Below are positions 6,613 through 12,129 of a stretch of DNA of 12,129 nucleotides, in pieces. Under the pieces are notes generated by a model that was not told where the DNA came from, ran no database searches, and worked only from the letters and a program-made list of their open reading frames with translations. The first letter of the stretch is position 1; each line of letters starts with the position of its first letter. Made by a program: the position numbers and the translations under genes. Location of the stretch: contig JADKAS010000015.1 of assembly GCA_016715245.1 (NCBI GenBank), positions 1 to 12,129 of the forward strand, read 5' to 3'. This DNA comes from Saprospiraceae bacterium. Lineage in GTDB: Bacteria > Bacteroidota > Bacteroidia > Chitinophagales > Saprospiraceae.

Positions 6613-7800
6613 TACGATCAGTACGACAATGGTATAACCAGAATTTTAGTGAGGAAAAATATCAGGCTTTGCTTGAAGATTTGAAAAATCAATACAACGA
6701 AACTCCAAATTTCAGAATTGCTGAAAGTCCTTTTTTTATTCCCTCATTACTCAAAAAAAGATTGCTTGAAGCATGTGAAGAAATAACGGATGTCCTGCTG
6801 AGACCGGATCTAAAGACTATTTCTCAACCCGCTTTGTATGATCCCAAATACATAGTTCCGAATGAAGATGATCATACTACTTTTTTACAAATGGATTTTG
6901 GCATTACACTTGATGAAAACGGGGACCCCTTTCCAAAACTCATCGAAATCCAGGGCTTTCCGTCTGTATATTTTTTTCCAGATCATGATCAGCAATGCTT
7001 TTAAAAGACAAATGTTGATACCGGATCATTTTACGGCTTTTTTTAAGCAAATGAACAACAGGGAATACGTGCAGCTGTTAAAAGATATCATCGTAGGAGA
7101 TACTGAACCTGAACATGTAGTACTGCTGGAGATAGAACCTGAAAAACAGACTACCTATATTGATATGTTATGTACTTCAGTGGAATTGGGTATTCCATGC
7201 CTTTGTATCACCAAAGTTTTAAAGGAAGGAAAAAACTTTATTACAAAAATAAAGAAGGAGATAAAATACAAATCAAAAAAATATACAACCGGGTTATTTT
7301 TGACGAACTCGATCAAAGGAGTGATCTCAATTTGAATTTTTCTTTTACAGACGACCTGGAGGTAGAGTGGATAGGACATCCCAACTGGTTTTTCCGAATT
7401 TCAAAATTTATCCTTCCTTTTCTAAATAGCAAATATGTCCCTAAGACCTTGTTTTTGAAAGATTTGACTACCTATCCGGAAGACCTTGAAAATTATGTCC
7501 TGAAACCCTTGTTTTCATTTGCGGGCGCCGAGTCATCATCGATGTCACCAAAGAGGATCTGGACAACGTAGAGGACAGAAGTAATTTTATCCTGCAGGAA
7601 AAGTTCATTACGAACCGGTAATTCAATCACCGGAAGATCCGGTAAAGTGCGAAATAAGGTTGTTGATGTTATGGCCGAAAGAGGAAAAAAGACCATTTAT
7701 TGTCAATAATCTTGTGCGTATGTCGAAAGGTAAAATGGTCGGTGTTAAGTATAATAAAGATAAAACCTGGGTGGGTGCCAGTGTTGGCTTTTTTGAATAA
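6609..7800 (+). pseudogene. Conserved Bacteroidota protein resembling glutathionylspermidine-synthase-type ATP-grasp enzymes, four frameshifts
   Basis: With four single-base repairs this reads as one protein of about 397 residues from MIRSVRQWYNQNF to WVGASVGFFE (TAA 7798-7800). The breaks are T7 at 6971-6977 (one extra), A6 at 7230-7235 (one missing), GCCGAGTC near 7527-7534 (a G missing) and TTCATTACG near 7604-7612 (a T missing). Conserved blocks in order: HTTFLQMDFGI, IEIQGFPSVYFF, KKIYNRVIFDEL, EVEWIGHPNWFFRISKF, NYVLKPLFSFAGAGVIIDVT, YEPVIQSPEDPVKCEIRLL and VRMSKGKMVGVKYNKDKTW. The LKPLFSFAGAGV block resembles the glycine-rich ATP loop (KPL...G.GV), and ILQEKF with CEIRLL fits the hinge and metal-site strands of ATP-grasp folds. 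I recall similar proteins of about 400 residues annotated only as hypothetical in Bacteroidota. The fold is inferred; no function is established. It is the last gene of the cluster. Confidence 0.65.
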
Positions 7801-7910
7801 AGATATTTGTGTGATTCCATATTGATGTATTTATTGTATAAATCCATACTATACTTTATTAGAATATCATTAGAATTTAACTTATTAATGCCATAGACAG
7901 TGTATACATT

Positions 7911-7940
7911 TTGACTTATGAGGTACATTTTATACTTTTG
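7911..7940 (+). promoter_or_regulatory. Strong Bacteroidota-type promoter for the two-component operon
   Basis: TTG at 7911-7913 and TACTTTTG at 7933-7940 are 19 bases apart, a near-ideal match to the phylum consensus. The predicted transcription start is close to 7947, giving a leader of about 55 bases before the ATG at 8003. The cluster upstream ends at 7800, so this promoter marks a separate transcription unit. Confidence 0.7.
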
Positions 7941-8002
7941 TATAATTATTTAATAATCAAGGTTTTTGATGGGTACTCATTAGATTTGCCTTAATAATTT
8001 TT

Positions 8003-8692
8003 ATGCCAAAAAAAATTTTAATCGTAGACGACCACCACAAAACTGTTCAATCTATCCGCAAAGGTATGATTGAAAATAATATTGAGGTAGATGTTGCCCA
8101 CGATGGAAAAACAGCTAGTCAATTGGCCATCTCCGGAAAGTACGACGTCATCATTTCTGATGTAATCATGCCTGAAATGACAGGGATAGAATTTTGTCAG
8201 TTTATACGTCATAAAGGAATTCAAACGCCTGTTTTATTATTGTCCGCGCTTGATTCAACGGACATGAAAATCACCGGTCTTAATGCAGGAGGAGATGATT
8301 TTATAACTAAACCATTTGAATTTAATGAATTATTGGCAAGAGTCAGAGCATTGGCCAGGAGAAACAGAGCATCCTATTTGGCGGAAAATCCAAACATTAT
8401 TTTGGCAGATTTAACAGTAGACCCCATTAATAAAACAGTATATCGGAGTGATGAAAAAATCGAACTGACACCTAAAGAATACAATTTGCTTATATTTTTG
8501 CTTAATAATAAAGGGAAAGTGGTCAAAAAAGAAGAAATCATTAAACATGTATGGGAAATTGATTTTGATACGGGTACCAACGTTGTTGAAGTTTACATCA
8601 ATTACCTAAGAAATAAAATTGATAAAAAATATGACAAGAAACTAATACAAAACAGATCCGGAGTTGGTTACTTTATCAAAGATAATGATTGA
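8003..8692 (+). CDS. OmpR/PhoB-family response regulator
   Basis: The 229-residue DNA-binding regulator has a CheY-like receiver (residues 3-118) with the acidic pair Asp9-Asp10, phosphoacceptor Asp53 in IISDVIMPEMTG, Ser81 and Lys103 in ITKPF. A winged-helix effector follows (about 130-226) with IELTPKEYNLLIFLLNNKGKVV, recognition-helix region NVVEVYINYLRNKID and the closing RSGVGYF hairpin. Phosphorylation by the kinase encoded next should make it dimerise and bind direct repeats upstream of its targets, possibly including its own promoter at 7911-7940. Its TGA (8690-8692) is one base before the most likely kinase start, so the pair is translationally linked. The gene is complete and normal in length. 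The stimulus and regulon cannot be read from the sequence. Confidence 0.93.
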   Translation: MPKKILIVDDHHKTVQSIRKGMIENNIEVDVAHDGKTASQLAISGKYDVIISDVIMPEMTGIEFCQFIRHKGIQTPVLLLSALDSTDMKITGLNAGGDDFITKPFEFNELLARVRALARRNRASYLAENPNIILADLTVDPINKTVYRSDEKIELTPKEYNLLIFLLNNKGKVVKKEEIIKHVWEIDFDTGTNVVEVYINYLRNKIDKKYDKKLIQNRSGVGYFIKDND

Positions 8693-8693
8693 T

Positions 8694-10106
8694 ATGCAAA
8701 TAAGAACAAAACTCGCTCTTCAGTTTAGTCTCGTGGTGGCATTATTATTAATTCTTGCCATGACGTTGATTTATACCTTGTCTAAAGAATCCATGAAAAA
8801 AGATTTTTATGAAGGACTTGAGTCAAAAGGTCTTATGACGGCTGAAATGGTTGTCAAACATCAAACTCTCTCCGCAAAAGATTACAGCTCAAGCCTTAAA
8901 GATAAATCCAAAATCATTTTACCCGCCAACGAAAAAGTCTCTATTTACAATTCCAGTTTGCAAAAAGTTTTTGCCTTTCAAAGTAATGATGAAGTCCCGT
9001 TATCAATTCTCCAAAAGATTTCTAAGTTGCCCGAATCTGAAAAATTTATATTTAATGATCATGATTTTCAAAGTGTCGGCATTAAATATACAAACAAATT
9101 GAATGAAGAATACCTTTTAATATCACAGGGAATTTTTTCTTCCGAGGAACTGGTTCGGCTTTCCTACATACTCATGCTGGTTTTTTTTATTATTATTTTA
9201 TTGGTTGGATTAAGTGGATTTTTATTTTCATATCAGGCATTATCACCTATCACCCACATCATTCAGCAAATGAATGCGGTATTTCCTTCTCAAATAGGAA
9301 AGCGTTTGAAAACGGGTGCAAATAAAGACGAAATCACCAATCTTGCCTTAATGTTCAACAATTTACTGGATAAAGCAGAAGAGGCATTTCTGAATCAAAA
9401 AGGATTTCTTTCCAACATTTCCCATGAACTTAAAAACCCCCTTTCATCGGCTATAACGCAATTGGAGGTGACGCTCAATATGAAAAGAAGTCAGGAAGAA
9501 TATAGTGAGGTAATGGGCTCTGTACTTCACGATCTTAAAGAATTAAAAAATGTTGTTGAACAACTTATGGCATTAGCCAGAATAACTTCCGGGGATGTGA
9601 AAGCAACTTTTGACGCTGTTCGTCTTGATGAACTCGTCTGGCAGGTACAGGATAATCTTATTAAAATTCATCCTGAATACAAAATTAGAGTAGATACAAA
9701 ACTACTTCCTGAAATGCCTGAACAAATGGTTGTTTACGGCAATGAATTGTTGTTAAAAACGGCCATTTCCAACTTATGCGAAAACGCCTGCAAGTTTTCT
9801 GCTGACCAAACAGCATTAGTCAGAATTTTCCTTGACGAAGATAATAACCCGGTTCTCGAAGTAGAAGACAATGGAAAAACCATACCCCCTGAAGAACAAA
9901 TTTTGATTTTCAAGGCCTTTTACCGCAGTCCGCATACAAGCCATATTAAAGGAACAGGTATAGGTTTACCCCTTGTACAGCATATAATTACATTGCATAA
10001 AGCCAGAATAGGCATCAATGCAGGAAATACCAATGGCAATAAATTTACTATATGGTTTGATCAATTTACTTCAGAACCTTTTGCGAAGCTAAAAAAAGTA
10101 TCTTAG
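8694..10106 (+). CDS. Membrane sensor histidine kinase, HAMP-HisKA-HATPase
   Basis: I take the ATG at 8694 (MQIRTKLALQFSLVV), which gives 470 residues and a typical cytoplasmic-then-membrane N-terminus. An ATG at 8685 or TTG at 8664 would overlap the regulator. Order: TM1 at 11-30, a periplasmic sensor of about 125 residues, TM2 at 157-180, HAMP at about 181-232, the H-box FLSNISHELKNPL with phospho-His244, N-box NLCENACKFS (Asn360, Asn364), G1 box VEDNGKTIP (Asp392), F-box IFKAFYRS, and G2 box GTGIGLPLV (420-427). It should sense an envelope signal and phosphorylate the adjacent regulator. In the G1 box, the second Gly of the usual D-x-G-x-G is Thr396; the remaining ATP-lid motifs look normal, so activity is likely. 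The stop codon directly abuts the next start, placing the haloperoxidase-like gene in the same operon. Confidence 0.9.
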   Translation: MQIRTKLALQFSLVVALLLILAMTLIYTLSKESMKKDFYEGLESKGLMTAEMVVKHQTLSAKDYSSSLKDKSKIILPANEKVSIYNSSLQKVFAFQSNDEVPLSILQKISKLPESEKFIFNDHDFQSVGIKYTNKLNEEYLLISQGIFSSEELVRLSYILMLVFFIIILLVGLSGFLFSYQALSPITHIIQQMNAVFPSQIGKRLKTGANKDEITNLALMFNNLLDKAEEAFLNQKGFLSNISHELKNPLSSAITQLEVTLNMKRSQEEYSEVMGSVLHDLKELKNVVEQLMALARITSGDVKATFDAVRLDELVWQVQDNLIKIHPEYKIRVDTKLLPEMPEQMVVYGNELLLKTAISNLCENACKFSADQTALVRIFLDEDNNPVLEVEDNGKTIPPEEQILIFKAFYRSPHTSHIKGTGIGLPLVQHIITLHKARIGINAGNTNGNKFTIWFDQFTSEPFAKLKKVS

Positions 10107-11570
10107 ATGTCCATTAAAAATTATACCATTATTTCTTTTTGGAATTCCAAAAAAATGTTTTTTTCCGGAGTAGCCGGATTAATATGTGTCTTTTTTATTT
10201 TCAAATGTGTCTCTGAAAATAGATTTCCATCAAAAAATAATATCCCTGATTTTTCACCCGCCAGTGTTATTACTCAGTATCATGAACTTTATACTGAGAT
10301 AGAGTCACAAGATATCTTCATTTCGCCTGTGATTTCGACACGTTTTTTAATGACGTTAAATCTTACTATCCGCGATGTTTTCAAGGCTCATTCGGTACAA
10401 ATTGATTTAAATCCTGAACCAGTAGAAAACCAAAATACAATATCACGATACAAGAATTCAGACACGCTTTTGCTTTCCTATATGCTAAACAAAGCCATCT
10501 CAGAAAACCTGCATTCTATTTTTGATGAAAGAGTAATAAATGGGAAACAAATTATAAATAAAAAATATGGATTTCTTGAATCGGCTATTTTGAAACAAAT
10601 GTCTGATGTACATTTTGATTTTTCAATATTAAATGAAAAGGTTAAACATATTTCTGATTCTATTGCTCAAAAATATTTGCCCAAAGAATACATTAAATAT
10701 CCTGATCTAAAACATAGAGACACCATTCATAATATCTTTTATTCCAAATATGGTAATGTTTCTAACAAATGGGTTCATTCTCTTTTAAAATACGAAAGCA
10801 TATTGGGTGATTTGGGTTTACAGAATGTTCCCGACCTTGATATTTCAATGTATACACCACTTAATGATAAAATTATATATCAGGAAGCATTGGAAATTTA
10901 TAATTTGTCCAAACCTTTGCAATATAAATTTAAATGGATAGCCGAATTCTGGAGTGATGATTACCCCGGAGTAACTTATTCTCCTGCTACCAGATGGATT
11001 TCAATTCTCAATCAAATATTAAAGAAAGAAAGTGGATCATTTCAGGAAGTCCAAAATATTTATTTTTTAATGAGTCTTGTTTTGCATGAAACGGCTGTAT
11101 CTTGCTGGAATATTAAGTATAATACCTTACAGGTAAGACCCTCTGTTATCATTCAAACTAAGATTGACCCCATCTGGAAACCTTTTCATGACAATCCTCC
11201 ATTTCCGGCTTATCCTTCAGGGCACTCTGCGTTTGGTGCTGCCGCATCGTCTGTTCTTGAATATTTTTTTGGCAGAACGTATACCTTTACAGACAATAGT
11301 CATAAAGGTGTAAAAGCATTTTTAAGTGAACCGAGAAGCTTTTCTTCCTTCCGTGAAATGGCTGAAGAAAATGCTTTGTCAAGATTGTATTTGGGTGTAC
11401 ATTTTCGAAAGGATTGTGAGGATGGTCTTCACCTTGGAAATAAAATAGCTCAAAATATTTTAAAAAACATAGTTTCTGAAACTTCCTTGAATACCGATAG
11501 CCGATTAAAACTCACCGAATCAAAGGATGAATCAATTTTGCTGGAGGCAATGTTTAGTGGCCAAAACTGA
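10107..11570 (+). CDS. Vanadium-dependent haloperoxidase/PAP2-family membrane-anchored protein
   Basis: The 487-residue protein has one N-terminal hydrophobic segment (about 17-34) and a large, probably periplasmic domain. The vanadate/phosphate site is complete: K-x6-RP as KYNTLQVRP (Lys337, Arg344-Pro345), PSGH at 370-373, and SR-x5-H-x3-D as SRLYLGVHFRKD (Ser425, Arg426, His432, Asp436), with normal spacings of 24 and 51 residues. The CWNIKY context before the first motif favours the haloperoxidase branch over small PAP2 phosphatases. Known members oxidise halides with hydrogen peroxide or hydrolyse phosphate esters; sequence alone does not separate these. The ATG starts immediately after the kinase TAG, so it belongs to the same transcript and is probably coupled to it. 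A cysteine at 34 closes the hydrophobic segment (IFKC), but this is a poor lipobox. The 3' end overlaps the converging gene by 17 bases. The gene is intact. Confidence 0.85.
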   Translation: MSIKNYTIISFWNSKKMFFSGVAGLICVFFIFKCVSENRFPSKNNIPDFSPASVITQYHELYTEIESQDIFISPVISTRFLMTLNLTIRDVFKAHSVQIDLNPEPVENQNTISRYKNSDTLLLSYMLNKAISENLHSIFDERVINGKQIINKKYGFLESAILKQMSDVHFDFSILNEKVKHISDSIAQKYLPKEYIKYPDLKHRDTIHNIFYSKYGNVSNKWVHSLLKYESILGDLGLQNVPDLDISMYTPLNDKIIYQEALEIYNLSKPLQYKFKWIAEFWSDDYPGVTYSPATRWISILNQILKKESGSFQEVQNIYFLMSLVLHETAVSCWNIKYNTLQVRPSVIIQTKIDPIWKPFHDNPPFPAYPSGHSAFGAAASSVLEYFFGRTYTFTDNSHKGVKAFLSEPRSFSSFREMAEENALSRLYLGVHFRKDCEDGLHLGNKIAQNILKNIVSETSLNTDSRLKLTESKDESILLEAMFSGQN

Positions 11571-12036
11571 CCTTTGAGCTTTCAACCCATCCAATTTTTT
11601 TATTAGTTATTTGTACTTTGTACCAGGTTGGGTAATTAGCAAATTTGCCTTTCTCATCATTTAAAGATGTTTCAATCAAATAGATATTTTCACCCTTTTT
11701 AAGTTTCCCGATTTGTTTTGAATTTACATTGGACGATTCAAATAACACCGTATTATCTTTTATAATATAACCTTTAGGCTTTTGAACTTCATTGTCATTT
11801 TTATTCTGATCCTCAATTGAAGACGCTGAATTATCTTCATTTACATTCTCAAGAACTGCTTCATTAGCATTTGGATTTGCTAACTCTTTAGATTCTGCAG
11901 GAATTATAGAATCCTCTTTTATGGTTTCGTTCTTTATTTCTTCTTTTCCGGAAATAGATTGGTTTTTACATGCAAATAAAAATAACAAGCAAAAACAAAA
12001 AAGAAATTTTTTAACTCTTATAAAAGTAAACTTCAT
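11554..12036 (-). CDS. SH3-domain lipoprotein
   Basis: I start at the ATG at 12036-12034, giving 160 residues. The frame is open up to 12090, but only this start places the signal peptide correctly: basic MKFTFIRVKK, a hydrophobic stretch and lipobox LFAC with Cys23. After the Cys comes an acidic, Asn/Glu-rich, low-complexity linker (24-87), then a bacterial SH3-like domain (about 88-160) with VLFESSNVNSKQIGKLKKGE, WYKVQI and GWVESSKV. Such domains usually bind peptidoglycan or proteins in the envelope; the linker probably spans from lipid anchor to cell wall. No operon partner is visible inside the window. Its 3' end overlaps the convergent haloperoxidase-like gene by 17 bases. A TAnnTTTG promoter is not evident upstream, but a perfect palindrome lies 26 bases before the start. 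Confidence 0.82.
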   Translation of the reverse strand: MKFTFIRVKKFLFCFCLLFLFACKNQSISGKEEIKNETIKEDSIIPAESKELANPNANEAVLENVNEDNSASSIEDQNKNDNEVQKPKGYIIKDNTVLFESSNVNSKQIGKLKKGENIYLIETSLNDEKGKFANYPTWYKVQITNKKIGWVESSKVSFGH

Positions 12037-12061
12037 ATGACAAGTTTTTGAATTAATTGCG

Positions 12062-12086
12062 CTCTTTATCATGTAATGATAAAGAG
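12062..12086. repeat. Perfect 11-bp palindrome upstream of the SH3 lipoprotein
   Basis: CTCTTTATCAT (12062-12072) and ATGATAAAGAG (12076-12086) are exact complements around GTA. On the plus strand TCATTTTTG follows, giving a weak terminator shape, but no plus-strand gene ends here. On the minus strand it lies between 26 and 50 bases before the lipoprotein start, a position suited to an operator. The AT-rich stem leaves both readings open. Confidence 0.5.
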
Positions 12087-12129
12087 TCATTTTTGAATAT
12101 CAGGATTTTTAAATAGCGTCTGATGAAAA

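Noticed and set aside
7836..7850. Short ATTTAT/ATAAAT inverted repeat after the third cluster gene as a terminator
   Set aside because: A six-pair pure AT stem without a following T-run is expected by chance in this composition.
7623..7928. Minus-strand frame of 101 codons
   Set aside because: Half is antisense to the last cluster gene and the rest is low-complexity AT-rich sequence; no family is recognisable.
12037..12090. 18-codon upstream extension of the SH3 lipoprotein
   Set aside because: It would put the signal peptide inside the protein and cross the palindrome; the ATG at 12036 gives a proper lipoprotein N-terminus.

Overview
The window looks like chromosomal DNA from a Bacteroidota bacterium, probably near the Saprospiria, Chitinophagia or Sphingobacteriia. 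The evidence is AT-rich DNA, a GldH gliding lipoprotein, start sites without Shine-Dalgarno sequences, promoters of the TTG-N19/20-TAnnTTTG type, and protein families typical of that phylum. The closer placement is a guess.

Layout. Positions 1-779 (+) hold the remains of a flavin reductase family gene that begins outside the window. Positions 1015-1756 (-) hold a family 2 glycosyltransferase. Both are recognisable only by moving between frames, because they carry dense indels. Positions 1757-2689 contain no gene I can support, but include an inverted-repeat element at 2390-2432. Positions 2713-4613 (+) hold gldH and a multi-pass GT-C-type glycosyltransferase whose last 77 codons are cut off by one frameshift. 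Positions 4791-7800 (+) hold a three-gene cluster: an intact ATP-grasp ligase, a class I glutamine amidotransferase-like protein (two frameshifts), and a protein of about 397 residues resembling glutathionylspermidine-synthase-type ATP-grasp enzymes (four frameshifts). Positions 8003-11570 (+) hold an intact, tightly packed response regulator, sensor kinase and vanadium haloperoxidase/PAP2 protein. Positions 11554-12036 (-) hold an SH3-domain lipoprotein converging on that operon.

How the genes work together. The middle cluster combines two probable amide-forming enzymes with one amide-cleaving or ammonia-transferring enzyme. The two downstream genes overlap by ATGA, so it looks like a small pathway that builds and trims a peptide-like or gamma-glutamyl metabolite; its product is unknown. 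It is the best candidate here for an undescribed system. The two-component operon probably places a membrane-anchored haloperoxidase-like enzyme under envelope-stress-type control.

Sequence quality matters. All seven frameshifts between 4378 and 7609 can be repaired by one base, nearly always in a homopolymer, and the repaired proteins are collinear with no other stops. The first 1.8 kb has far denser indels with few obvious substitutions, while 8003-12036 is clean. This pattern fits poorly polished long-read consensus at least as well as biological decay, so the word pseudogene below means only that the frame is broken in this sequence.
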